Shown: positions 17,510 to 26,106 of the stretch, in pieces
Numbering within the stretch: the first letter of the stretch is position 1
Layout: the number at the start of each line of letters is the position of its first letter
NCBI RefSeq assembly: GCF_024498195.1
Contig: NZ_CP101824.1
Coordinates: forward strand, 3,348,001-3,412,000
Length of the DNA stretch: 64,000 nt
From: Halovivax cerinus
GTDB lineage: Archaea > Halobacteriota > Halobacteria > Halobacteriales > Natrialbaceae
Direction of reading: 5' to 3'
Notes under the pieces: model-generated
What the model saw: the letters and a program-made list of their open reading frames with translations, nothing else
What the model was told of the DNA's origin: nothing
Databases searched by the model: none
Position numbers and translations under genes: made by a program

Positions 17510-18754
17510 TCACGGATTCACATCCGTCCCGAGAATCGTCGAGTCCGGGTGTCGGAGGCGAACCGCGTTCCGGTCGTACCCGGTGATCTGGACACCGACG
17601 ATCGTCGACGGGCCACAGCCCGGGCGTTCGTCGATACCGTACGGTGTCTCGCGGCCGCACACGACGGTACTCTCACCGACACGTACGTTCGAGCTCGCAC
17701 GCTCCCCGTCGCCGCGGATCACTACGTCGGCCGTCGTCTCGCCGGAGCCGTTGTTCTCACGGATCCAGGTATCCGACACGCGAACCGACTCGGCGCGACG
17801 GACGTTGATCCCGGGCCCAGCGTTGCCGTGAACGGCCGACCCGGTGACGACGACTGACTCGCTCGTCGCACCCTCGTTGCCGAGCCGAATGCCCGACCTG
17901 GCGTTGTCCGCGACGAGCGTCGATTCGACGCGAATACCGTCGACACCGTTCTGGACGACGACGCCGGACCCACCGTTGGATCGAACGACGTTCCCGCACA
18001 CCAGACTGTCCGATCCTGGTCGACCGGTCAGGTTGATGCCGTGGCGATCGTTGTCGTGTGAGACGTTCCGTTCTACGATTCCATCCACGACACCGGCGAA
18101 CGTGATGCCGTCCAGTCCGTTGTGTGCGGTCCGGCAGTGAGCCACCCTGACGTGTCGGGGCGGTCGAGATCGGTGCGGGTGCGGGTCGATTCCGTACCCG
18201 GGAAAGTGATGGCAGTGTACCCGTTCGATGCAGACGGACGTACAACCGGCGACGTAGATTCCATACTCCTGCCCCCGGTTCGACGAACCGAGCGAGACGT
18301 TCGCCCGATTGCCGTCGAGTTCGAGATCAGTCACACCGACGGAGTCACCTTCGATCCGAACCAGCCCGGAACTGTCCATCGACACGTCGTTGGCGAACCG
18401 AAACGCCGTCCGATCCGCACCGGCGCCCCGCAACCAGGTGTTCGCAGGGACGCGAACGGGCTCCTCGATCGAATCGAATTCACCAGCCTCGACGTGAACG
18501 ATACCCGGCTGGTCACCGAGCTCGTCTAGGACCCGTCGCAACGTACTCACGCCGTCCGACGGGCTCACACGAATCACCTCGTCACTGCCACTCCGACACG
18601 GTGACGGACGCCGTATCGCAGGATCCGAACGGGATCCGTCTCCGGTTCGGCCGCCCGTGTTTGTCCGCACGTTCTCGAGCCGTTCGGCACACCCTGCACA
18701 GCCGACGATTCCGCAGGCCAGGAGTGCACGCCGACGGCTGCAGTCGTTTCCCAT
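17510..18754 (-). CDS. Exported AlgE-like mannuronan C5-epimerase homologue
   Basis: This 414-residue protein has an N-terminal Arg-rich signal with a Cys lipobox (SRRRALLACGIVGCAGC) and then a right-handed parallel beta-helix. Residues about 185-270 closely follow the catalytic A-module of alginate epimerases AlgE: GYGIDPH (Tyr-187, Asp-190, His-192), HNGLDGI (Asp-215), NDRHGINL (Arg-237, His-238) and NGGSGVVVQNG. The C-terminal part (PYGIDERPG) also matches the A-module. By family knowledge these residues equal AlgE4 Tyr149, Asp152, His154, Asp178, Arg195 and His196. The AlgE DPHE glutamate is Pro here. It probably acts outside the cell, membrane-bound, epimerising a uronate polymer. It is divergent from the dehydrogenase and polymerase genes. 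Confidence 0.75.
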   Translation of the reverse strand: MGNDCSRRRALLACGIVGCAGCAERLENVRTNTGGRTGDGSRSDPAIRRPSPCRSGSDEVIRVSPSDGVSTLRRVLDELGDQPGIVHVEAGEFDSIEEPVRVPANTWLRGAGADRTAFRFANDVSMDSSGLVRIEGDSVGVTDLELDGNRANVSLGSSNRGQEYGIYVAGCTSVCIERVHCHHFPGYGIDPHPHRSRPPRHVRVAHCRTAHNGLDGITFAGVVDGIVERNVSHDNDRHGINLTGRPGSDSLVCGNVVRSNGGSGVVVQNGVDGIRVESTLVADNARSGIRLGNEGATSESVVVTGSAVHGNAGPGINVRRAESVRVSDTWIRENNGSGETTADVVIRGDGERASSNVRVGESTVVCGRETPYGIDERPGCGPSTIVGVQITGYDRNAVRLRHPDSTILGTDVNP

Positions 18755-18960
18755 CACGCGGATCGAAGCTCGTCGAAACTGAGAGTCCCACACATATATA
18801 AATTAGTCTAATAAATATATCAAGTATTTCGGTATCCTCAATCGTTTATGGACCACAACTATAAATTCCACTCTTAGAAATTCGATACTATTAAATATCA
18901 TACGTAGTATTGGTGTTAGATGCAGAGTAGCTAGCAGTAATTTAATCAGAGTTGATTCGA
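18755..18960. promoter_or_regulatory. AT-rich divergent promoter of the polysaccharide locus
   Basis: This 206-bp spacer is far more AT-rich than the flanking genes. For the leftward epimerase gene, ATATATAAA lies at 18794-18803, about 40-49 bp before its start. For the rightward genes, TTAAATATC (about 18891-18899) and AATTTAAT (18939-18946) are TATA candidates. Shared control of both directions is likely. Confidence 0.5.
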
Positions 18961-19128
18961 ATGACGGACACGGAAACACGGACGGAAACGAGCATAACTG
19001 CCGCACTCGCGGGGAGGGAGTGCCAGTTCTGTGGGGTGGGATCGGTCCGACGAGGAACGTACAACGGAAACGAGGCGGCGCTCTGCGAGCGGTGCGCCGT
19101 GCCAACGGTACAGGTGTGGTCGTCATGA
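18961..19128 (+). CDS. 55-residue zinc-ribbon protein
   Basis: This short protein has two CxxC knuckles, CQFCG and CERCAV, about 25 residues apart (ECQFCGVGSVRRGTYNG, then ALCERCAV), the layout of a small zinc ribbon. Its TGA overlaps the ATG of the sugar dehydrogenase (ATGA at 19125-19128), so the two are translationally coupled. It heads the rightward operon of the polysaccharide locus. Function is unknown. A regulator or partner of the synthesis machinery is possible. Confidence 0.7.
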   Translation: MTDTETRTETSITAALAGRECQFCGVGSVRRGTYNGNEAALCERCAVPTVQVWSS

Positions 19129-20015
19129 GACACACAGACACACTCACGATCGAGGTGATCGGAGCCGGAACGGTCGGCGAGGCGACCGGATTGGCGCTCG
19201 ACGACTGGGGGCACGAGGTTGTGTTCAAAGATCTCGACCACGACGTCCTCGATAGCCTGGACGCGGACGGCCATCGAACGGCGACGCCAGACGAGGCGAT
19301 CGACGCGGACCTGTCGCTCATCGCCGTTCCCACGCCGTACGACGAGACGACGAACGAGCTCCGGACGACGTACGTCGAGTCGGCGGTGGAAACGCTTGCT
19401 GACCAGGACCCATCCGTCGTGGCCGTTCGAAGTACGGTCCCGCCGGGGACGACCGACGCACTTGCGACGACGTACGACATCGACGACTACGCGATGGTTC
19501 CGGAGTTCCTCTTCGCCGAGACGGCCAGAGAGGACATCGCGAAGATGGAGTCGCTGGTCATCGGTACCCAGAGTCGGCTGGCGCTTGAGACGATAAAGTG
19601 TGCGTTCGGCCCACAGGTGGCGACCTTCGTCGAACTCACACCGACGGAGGCGGAGTTCCTCAAGTTCGGGAGTAACCTCTTCGCGGCAACCAAAATATCG
19701 TTCTCGAACCAGCTCTGGAGACTGATGGAGGAGTGTCGATCGGCGAGCGTCGTCGACGAAGCGGTCGATCCCGATCGCGTCCTGAGCGGCGTCAGTCAGA
19801 TAACACCCTGGACCGGACCGGAGATGGGATGGGAGGGAGGCTGGCCGTACGGAGGCCACTGTTTGCCCAAGGATACGCGAGGACTCCGTGGCTGGGCTGA
19901 AGATCGCCACGACATTCCCGTACCGCAACTGTCCGGGACGATCGAGGAGAACGAACTCGTCGATGCGTTCGAAGAACACGAGGAAGACCGACGGACGACC
20001 GTCGCCGCCGAATAG
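19125..20015 (+). CDS. UDP-glucose/GDP-mannose 6-dehydrogenase lacking the C-terminal domain
   Basis: This 296-residue enzyme of the nucleotide-sugar 6-dehydrogenase family (UDP-glucose, UDP-ManNAc, or GDP-mannose as in AlgD) oxidises C6 to a carboxylate with two NAD+. The N-terminal Rossmann domain starts at IEVIGAGTVGEATG. The conserved SLIAVPTPY, RSTVPPGTT and EFLFAE segments follow. The central domain has EFLKFGSNLFAATK (catalytic Lys), and the catalytic cysteine lies in GGHCLPKDT. The usual C-terminal nucleotide-binding domain (about 120 residues) is absent, and the polymerase gene begins at the next base. The substrate cannot be read from sequence. Confidence 0.85.
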   Translation: MRHTDTLTIEVIGAGTVGEATGLALDDWGHEVVFKDLDHDVLDSLDADGHRTATPDEAIDADLSLIAVPTPYDETTNELRTTYVESAVETLADQDPSVVAVRSTVPPGTTDALATTYDIDDYAMVPEFLFAETAREDIAKMESLVIGTQSRLALETIKCAFGPQVATFVELTPTEAEFLKFGSNLFAATKISFSNQLWRLMEECRSASVVDEAVDPDRVLSGVSQITPWTGPEMGWEGGWPYGGHCLPKDTRGLRGWAEDRHDIPVPQLSGTIEENELVDAFEEHEEDRRTTVAAE

Positions 20016-21287
20016 ATGGTCGCGTCAGCGCTGACGTTTCTACCGCTCGCACTGGTCGGGCTCTGGCGGTGGGGTGTGTGGACCGGGAAGGTCCTGCTCG
20101 CACGCACGTACCGTCCCTTCACCGACGACCCACCGGATGTCTCGGTTTCGGTCGTTGCGCCGGTCTACCGGGCGGACCCGGACGACTTTATCGACACGGT
20201 GTTCACGTGGTTCGAAAACGATCCGGACGAGATAATCGCGGTAATCGACGAGGGAGATCGAGAGATAATCAGACGGTTTTACCAGCTCGTCGAAAATTAC
20301 GACGAGTTTAGCTGCATCGTGACGCCGAAAGACGGCAAGCGACCGGCGCTACACGACGGGGTTCGGCGGGCGGAAGGCGACATCATCGCGCTCGTGGACG
20401 ACGACGTGAAGTGGCGATCGGACACGATGGTCGAGTTCTGCCGGCCCTTCGCTGACCCGACCGTGGGTGCAGTCAGCCCCAAACAGATCGTGAGCGACCA
20501 GTCCACGCTCGCCCAGCGCCTCTACGAGGTCCAGATGCGCCTCCAGTTCGCCATCGATTACCCGGCGCTCTCGTCGATCTCCCGGTCACTATCGTGCGTG
20601 TCCGGTCGGACGGCCGTCTACCGTCGGGAGGCGATCGAAACGGTCATCGACGATCTAGCCACGGAGACGTTCCTCGGAAAACCGGTCATCTCCGGGGACG
20701 ATAAGTTCCTCACGCGAGCGATCCAGGCGAATGGCTGGGACGCCGTCTACCAGTCGACGAGTGTCATCGATATCGGTGCGGCTCCAGATGCGAGGACGTT
20801 CATCAATCAGACGGTCCGCTGGACACGGAATACGATCCGATCGGACCTCATGGCGTTCTGGGAAGGCTGGGTGTTCCGTCGCAAGTGGCTCGCGTACTAC
20901 AACGTCGATCGGTTCATCGCGACGTTCGCGATCCTGCTCGCCCCGGTGTACTTTACGCTGTCTCTGACGGCGGGCCTGTACCTCGTCGCGGTCGGCATAC
21001 TCGTCTGGTGGCTCCTCTCGCGGTCGGTCAAGATGTACCCCTATCTCACCGCGTACACGGGCGGGTTCTCACTCGTCCCGCTGTACACGATCGGTTCGTT
21101 CCTCATGTCCCCGGTGTACCTCTACGCACTGTTCAGCGCGAACGCACAGGGCTGGCTCACCCGGGGCGACGACACCCGGTTCGGGTTCCCACCGCTGCGT
21201 CGACGACTCGTCACGTCGCTGTCGGTCGGGCTGGTACTCGCGACGCTCGCCGGGTACATCTCGTTACTCCTGACCGTACGGTACTGA
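20016..21287 (+). CDS. Processive family-2 glycosyltransferase (hyaluronan/alginate synthase type)
   Basis: This 423-residue integral membrane enzyme has an N-terminal helix, a cytoplasmic GT-A domain (about 35-290) and four or five C-terminal helices, the same plan and length as class I hyaluronan synthase. Catalytic signatures are ALVDDDVKW (DxD), ISGDDKFLTRA, VYQST and QTVRWTR (QxxRW), which mark processive GT2 enzymes such as HasA and Alg8. It would polymerise a nucleotide sugar and extrude the chain. Its ATG follows the dehydrogenase TAG directly, as in has operons, where synthase and dehydrogenase genes are paired. Confidence 0.88.
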   Translation: MVASALTFLPLALVGLWRWGVWTGKVLLARTYRPFTDDPPDVSVSVVAPVYRADPDDFIDTVFTWFENDPDEIIAVIDEGDREIIRRFYQLVENYDEFSCIVTPKDGKRPALHDGVRRAEGDIIALVDDDVKWRSDTMVEFCRPFADPTVGAVSPKQIVSDQSTLAQRLYEVQMRLQFAIDYPALSSISRSLSCVSGRTAVYRREAIETVIDDLATETFLGKPVISGDDKFLTRAIQANGWDAVYQSTSVIDIGAAPDARTFINQTVRWTRNTIRSDLMAFWEGWVFRRKWLAYYNVDRFIATFAILLAPVYFTLSLTAGLYLVAVGILVWWLLSRSVKMYPYLTAYTGGFSLVPLYTIGSFLMSPVYLYALFSANAQGWLTRGDDTRFGFPPLRRRLVTSLSVGLVLATLAGYISLLLTVRY

Positions 21288-21568
21288 CCGAACGCGGCCA
21301 CCCGTTCGCTTCATTCCCTGACGTGGTGACAGCGTTCGCACTGACACCCACACGCGATATCCCGACTACGATCCCATCAGCCGCGCTTCGTCCGCCAGCA
21401 GTCGCGTGCGATCCGTCCGGCTCACGACTCCGCCCGGAGACCGGTGGATCCGTACGAGCCGAGAAAACCACACCCGGATACACCGACGGAGCGTACGATT
21501 CGGCCGGAAAAACACGGAGGTAGCGTGGGTACTGGCCCCGACGGGAGACTCCCCAGTTGGCGCCCGGG

Positions 21569-24286
21569 TCAGACGAAACTGTCCAGTCCAGTCTGTTCTT
21601 GTCCGGACTTCACTTCCTCCCACGAGATGTCGAGCGCTTCGAGGATCCGCTCGATGGGCCCTTTGAGCGTCTTGTCGAGCATCTTCTCGAAGTCGATTTC
21701 GAACTCGGGCGGGATCTGGTCGTCGTACTCGAAACAGATCACGTCCTGATTTCGCTTGAACTCCTCGTACACGCCGTTTTCAGCGGGATCGAGACCCTCC
21801 TCGGCTTCGATTCGCTGGAAGAAGTCGTCGTGGACCCGATCCAGGTAGACGCGCTTGGGTTTGCTCCCGCGCTGGAAGTTCGTCCCAAGTAACAGGTTGG
21901 CGTACTTCGCCCCGCGAACGTGGGCCGTGTCGGTCTCGTACTCCGTGAGGCGCTTACCGATGCCGCCAGGAATCGCGATCTCTTCGAGCGAGACCTCACC
22001 GGCCAGGAAATTCTCGATAATCTCGTTGACGTAAGTTTCGGTCCCCTCGATGTCTCCGTCGCGGACGATCATCTCGATGACCTGGTGCTGGACCTCCTTG
22101 GTGATCTGGGCGATGTCAGAGCGTTGGTACTCGAAGCCGGTGATATCGATGTCGTCGACGTCCTTACCCTCCTTCCAGACGATGTGACCGGCGTAGCGCT
22201 TTTTCTTTCCTGCCTGGAAGAATCGTCGGTAGAGTTTCTCGAACTCGATCTGGAAGCGGTGGTCGTCCGCGTTCAGTTCCTCGCGCGCGAAGTCGTCGTA
22301 GCGGCCGTTGATGTAGTCCTCGATCTCGAAGGACTGTTCTATGGCCTCGTCCGGGGAGACGTCGGGGCCGAGTTCCAGCATGACTGAATCGGTGTCTCCG
22401 TACGCAACCTGGTAGTGTAGCTCCTCGGCGGCGGTTTCGGTGAATTCGATAACCTCGCGACCTGTCGCCGTAATTGCTGATGCGGCTGCCTTGTCGTAGA
22501 GGCGGAACTGTTCCCACCCTGAGACTCCGTACAGCGAATTCATAATTACCTTGACAGCTCCCTGCTGTCGGTCGTACTGTTCGTACGCGCGCGACCCTGG
22601 CTCGTGTTCGTTTCGCAGAGACTTCTTCTCCTCGCGCTCGGCGAGCAGTTCCGTTATCATCTCGCGCATGACACCATCGGGTTCCTGCATGAAGTGCGTC
22701 CCCGACGGGGCCACGTGCGTATCGCCGTCGTACTCGTCTGGATCGACCCGGGTCTCGGGCGAAGCGTTGATCGTCACCATGCACATCGGATACAGACTCT
22801 TCAAGTCGAGGACGGTCACGTTCTCGCGCACGCCCGTGATGGGGTCGAAGACGGCGCCACCCTCGTACTCGTCGCCGGCTTCCTGCTGGCCCTTCGAGGG
22901 AAGCGCCCACCGACCGTTCGCCTTGTGCAGGACGTACATGTCGACGGCGTCGCCTGGCGTCGGCGCGTCCTCTAACTTGCAGCCGACGAACGTGGCCATC
23001 TCTCGCCAGAAGGCGATCAGTTCCTGCTGGTGATCCAGTTCCACGCAGATTTCGACGTCCCGGAGGTTGTACTCCAAGAGCCGCGTGGGGTCGTTCTCCC
23101 AGAGGTCACCGATCTTGCCGGGGTATCGCTCCTTCCCGACGCCGAGTTCGCTCTCGCCGACGGCGTCCAGTCGATAGGAATCGAGTTCGGTGAAGATGCG
23201 ACGCTGGTAGCCGTAGAGGAGGTCGAAGACGACGCGACCCTTGACGTCCGGCCCGCCCCAGTTACTCCGCCAGACTTCGCCCAGGCGAGAGAGGCGGTCG
23301 GGGTCGAGATCGTGGTCGTGGTGAGGCCCGTCGAGCACGTCGAGTCGATCGAGGAGGTACGGCGCGTCGAAATCGTCGAAGTTCCACCCGGTCAGCACGT
23401 CGGGATCGGTCTCGTCGACGTACCCGAGGAACGATTCGAGCATCGCTTCCTCGGTCTCGAAAGCACGGACGTCGTGGTCGATCTCGCCCTCGATCGGCTC
23501 GTACTCGTCGAGGGCGAACGGGAGTTCCCCGTCCCCGTCGTCGGCAGCCCAGATCCACAGGAGGTACTCGTCGCGGTACGAGTCGTGACTCGCGAGGCAG
23601 ATGATCGGTTCCTCGCCGTCTTCCGGAAAGCCGGATCTGTCGTCTACCTCGATGTCGAACGTCTGGACCCGCGGCGTCGCGTCCGCGTCGACGGCTTCGA
23701 CCTCGTCGTGAGGAACGATCACCGAACCATCGTCGGCCCGGCGCTCGGGGACGCAGATACCGCTGCGGACGTCCTTGTCGATGAGAAATCGGTTCGGAAA
23801 GAGGATGTCCGCCTCGTAGTGGTCGAACTCGTCTCTGATCTGTCCGACGTCACGGGGCGTCTGCCCGTAAATCTTCGTCAGCCGGGTGCCACGGATGCTC
23901 TCGTAGGGCTGACCGTCTTCGTCCGCCTCGTCCCAGTCGGTGATCCGGTCGTAACTGGCCAGCCGGTCGTCGTCGACCGACTCGGTCGGCGCGTAGAAAT
24001 ACGGCCGGAAGCCGACGACCTGGATGTGTTCGAGTTCGTCTCCGTCGGTGCGACCAAAGACGTGGACGATCGGTCGCTCGTCGTCGCCCCGACCGACGAT
24101 CGTGTAGTCGACCTGCATGACGGCGACGTCGAGGTCGCCCTGACTGTCCGGTAGTGTCTCACGTCGCGGGTCGAGGACGGTCGCGTCGCTCGAGCGGCCG
24201 GCGCCTGCGACGTGGGCGGCCTCCGCGTCCGGTCGCGTCTCCTCGTCGGAAAACGCACCGAGAACCTGCTGGGCCTCGTCACTCAT
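21569..24286 (-). CDS. polB: Replicative DNA polymerase, family B
   Basis: This 905-residue family B DNA polymerase has 3'-5' exonuclease and polymerase domains. Exo motifs are FDIEVDD (Exo I) and WNFDDFDAPYL (Exo II). Polymerase motifs are DLKSLYPMCM (motif A), KVIMNSLYGVSGW (motif B) and YGDTDSVM (motif C). No intein interrupts the usual insertion sites. The start at 24286 is supported by a TATA box (TATAAA on the plus strand, 24312-24317) about 27-31 bp upstream. A longer open frame upstream is not family-like. A run of five T residues at about 21510 downstream may help termination. Confidence 0.96.
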   Translation of the reverse strand: MSDEAQQVLGAFSDEETRPDAEAAHVAGAGRSSDATVLDPRRETLPDSQGDLDVAVMQVDYTIVGRGDDERPIVHVFGRTDGDELEHIQVVGFRPYFYAPTESVDDDRLASYDRITDWDEADEDGQPYESIRGTRLTKIYGQTPRDVGQIRDEFDHYEADILFPNRFLIDKDVRSGICVPERRADDGSVIVPHDEVEAVDADATPRVQTFDIEVDDRSGFPEDGEEPIICLASHDSYRDEYLLWIWAADDGDGELPFALDEYEPIEGEIDHDVRAFETEEAMLESFLGYVDETDPDVLTGWNFDDFDAPYLLDRLDVLDGPHHDHDLDPDRLSRLGEVWRSNWGGPDVKGRVVFDLLYGYQRRIFTELDSYRLDAVGESELGVGKERYPGKIGDLWENDPTRLLEYNLRDVEICVELDHQQELIAFWREMATFVGCKLEDAPTPGDAVDMYVLHKANGRWALPSKGQQEAGDEYEGGAVFDPITGVRENVTVLDLKSLYPMCMVTINASPETRVDPDEYDGDTHVAPSGTHFMQEPDGVMREMITELLAEREEKKSLRNEHEPGSRAYEQYDRQQGAVKVIMNSLYGVSGWEQFRLYDKAAASAITATGREVIEFTETAAEELHYQVAYGDTDSVMLELGPDVSPDEAIEQSFEIEDYINGRYDDFAREELNADDHRFQIEFEKLYRRFFQAGKKKRYAGHIVWKEGKDVDDIDITGFEYQRSDIAQITKEVQHQVIEMIVRDGDIEGTETYVNEIIENFLAGEVSLEEIAIPGGIGKRLTEYETDTAHVRGAKYANLLLGTNFQRGSKPKRVYLDRVHDDFFQRIEAEEGLDPAENGVYEEFKRNQDVICFEYDDQIPPEFEIDFEKMLDKTLKGPIERILEALDISWEEVKSGQEQTGLDSFV

Positions 24287-24637
24287 TGCGCCGGGTTTTG
24301 GGTCCGGACAGTATAAACCCAGGTACTCCACCACCGGCGTCGAGTACGGTATCGAATCGGGCGGAAGCGGTCGATCACGTACGAGAAAAACACATCCACT
24401 CACGTCGAATCGATCGGTCGGACCCTCGTGTACCGCCGAACCCGAGATCACCACGCCGAATCGAACCGCCCCGGACCCGCTCACGACTCCGAACGGGCAT
24501 TCACGCGTCATCGACTCTACCCAAACGTCCGAACTGGACTCGTCGCCGTCCGAGAAATTCCATATTACCTGGACGGCGTCCGGACGCGGAGAACGGCAAC
24601 AAGACATTTAACGTGATAACACGTATCACGTGACGAG
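24287..24637. other. Divergent intergenic region between polB and the gene at 24638
   Basis: This 351-bp spacer holds the polB TATA box (24312-24317, leftward), a rightward TATA-like ATTTAA (24606-24611) and an inverted repeat at 24611-24631. No gene is seen between about 24330 and 24600. Confidence 0.5.
24611..24631. promoter_or_regulatory. Perfect inverted repeat, likely operator
   Basis: ACGTGATA (24611-24618) and TATCACGT (24624-24631) are perfect 8-bp arms around a 5-bp spacer. The repeat lies between the TATA-like ATTTAA and the start codon at 24638, where a bound dimer would block transcription start. Confidence 0.5.
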
Positions 24638-24823
24638 GTGACAACAGTGTCCACCCGTGTAAACGACGACGTGACGGACGAGCGGGAATCGACGCAGGAC
24701 CTCTCGACGCTACCCAGTATCGAGTTCTACGAGACAGATGATGGAATCGTCTTCTACGACACTGAGAACCCGCTCGCCTGGGTAGAGACGGACCGGACAC
24801 TGTGTCTCGACGAAATCGCCTGA
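24638..24823 (+). CDS. Small haloarchaeal protein of unknown function
   Basis: This 61-residue acidic protein has a disordered start and a compact C-terminal motif, IEFYETDDGIVFYDTENPLAW followed by VETD. It resembles a short protein family common in haloarchaea (DUF7331-like by recollection). The frame begins at GTG 24638. It is probably leaderless, with ATTTAA 27-32 bp upstream and a perfect inverted repeat between TATA and start. No function is known. Confidence 0.65.
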   Translation: MTTVSTRVNDDVTDERESTQDLSTLPSIEFYETDDGIVFYDTENPLAWVETDRTLCLDEIA

Positions 24824-24893
24824 CCAGACACCGTACCATCGTCCTGCCGGACCGACCGGCCGTGGAGACCGTTTCGGAATCAATTGAACGGCC

Positions 24894-24927
<34 letters not shown>

Positions 24928-25088
24928 GACGGGTGTCGATTCCGGTGCGCCATCGGGGACAGCGGTCCGACGCGACGATCGCGTCGGTACGGTACGGCGT
25001 TGATCGGCTGGAACGACGGCCCGCTGGCGCTAGCCAGACCGATTGCTGACCGATACCCTTTTTCGCCGGTCGCGTCGAATACCGTCTC

Positions 25089-25505
25089 GTGGGCCTCGAC
25101 GACTTCGAACTCGAACCGGGTGCGGCAGAGCCTGACGAGTGGGACCCGGAGGACGACCTCCACGATCCCGACGCCGACGGACTGACGGTCCCGCAGGTGT
25201 CGACCGACGAGTCTGACGTCGATTCCGAACTCGTTCGGACCTTCTGGACGATCGTCCTGATCTGCAACGTGGCCATCTTGCTCGTCTCCGTCGGGCCGAT
25301 GCTGTGGTACTTCCTCGACATGGCGCGCGAGGGACTCGCACTCGTCCTCGGCGGACTCGTCCTCTTTGGTCTCGCGTATCGCCGCTATCGCCGTTTCGAA
25401 GACGGAGCGAGTGCACCGACCGAAGCGGACACCGAAACCGACGGCTTCCGACCGGAGTCGACGGGCGAACGATCCACCTCACCGTCGGAGCGTGAGGAAT
25501 CGTGA
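25089..25505 (+). CDS. Two-helix membrane protein of unknown function
   Basis: This 138-residue protein has a highly acidic N-terminal tail (about 1-48), two transmembrane helices (about 50-75 and 83-100), a basic RRYRRF boundary and a disordered acidic C-terminus. The frame starts with GTG. Its last codons overlap the next gene by GTGA, so they form a two-gene operon. Similar pairs occur in haloarchaea. No function is known. Confidence 0.65.
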   Translation: MGLDDFELEPGAAEPDEWDPEDDLHDPDADGLTVPQVSTDESDVDSELVRTFWTIVLICNVAILLVSVGPMLWYFLDMAREGLALVLGGLVLFGLAYRRYRRFEDGASAPTEADTETDGFRPESTGERSTSPSEREES

Positions 25506-25936
25506 GGCCTGTCCGTACCGCCGACGGCAAGCGGTACCTCCTCGTCAAACGATCAGCGGATGCCAGCCTCGTCTACGACCCGTCGACCGGTGACGAGACG
25601 TACGTCGGAACCGACCGCCTCGAACCCATCGACGACGTGACCGGCCTCGAAACGGCCGCCGAGGCGATACCCGGCCCCGTTCGTCGACTGCTCGGGTCCG
25701 TCCACGACGAGCGTACGCTCGGGTTGCTGGTCGAGCTCACCGATCGCGGACCACTCGGCGTCAGAACGCTCATCGAAGAGACGAGCTACTGCGAGAGCGA
25801 TCTGGCCGGGACGCTCGGCTCGCTCACCGCTGCTGGACTCATCGTCGAGGTCGAAGTCGACAGTGAACGTGGCTACGCAGCGACGGAAGAAACGAAGACG
25901 ACGATTTCCACGCTTCGACGGTCGGCGACGGAGTGA
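25502..25936 (+). CDS. Winged-helix-like haloarchaeal protein
   Basis: This 144-residue protein has an N-terminal beta-rich segment (KRYLLVKRSADASLVYDP, then TGDETYVG) and a C-terminal helical part (TLGLLVELTDRGPLGVRTL, YCESDLAGTLGSLTAAGLI) resembling a winged helix. It starts with GTG overlapping the TGA of the preceding membrane-protein gene. It may be a regulator. The assignment rests on helix pattern only. Confidence 0.65.
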   Translation: MRPVRTADGKRYLLVKRSADASLVYDPSTGDETYVGTDRLEPIDDVTGLETAAEAIPGPVRRLLGSVHDERTLGLLVELTDRGPLGVRTLIEETSYCESDLAGTLGSLTAAGLIVEVEVDSERGYAATEETKTTISTLRRSATE

Positions 25937-26106
25937 CGCCGACGGGCGCCACGACGGCTCCGAGCCTCGGGTGACCGACCGCCCCGCCCGACGTCTCCGC
26001 GGCTCGACTTGTGCGACCCATCCACCGACCGGGTCGCGAGAACACCCCACCACTCACAATGGTATCTACGGTGGGTTCGCACGCCTCTGTGAGATTCGCT
26101 CGCCCA

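Noticed and set aside
21569-24286. Intein in DNA polymerase B
   Set aside because: Motifs A, B and C are uninterrupted and the length is normal for an intein-free enzyme.
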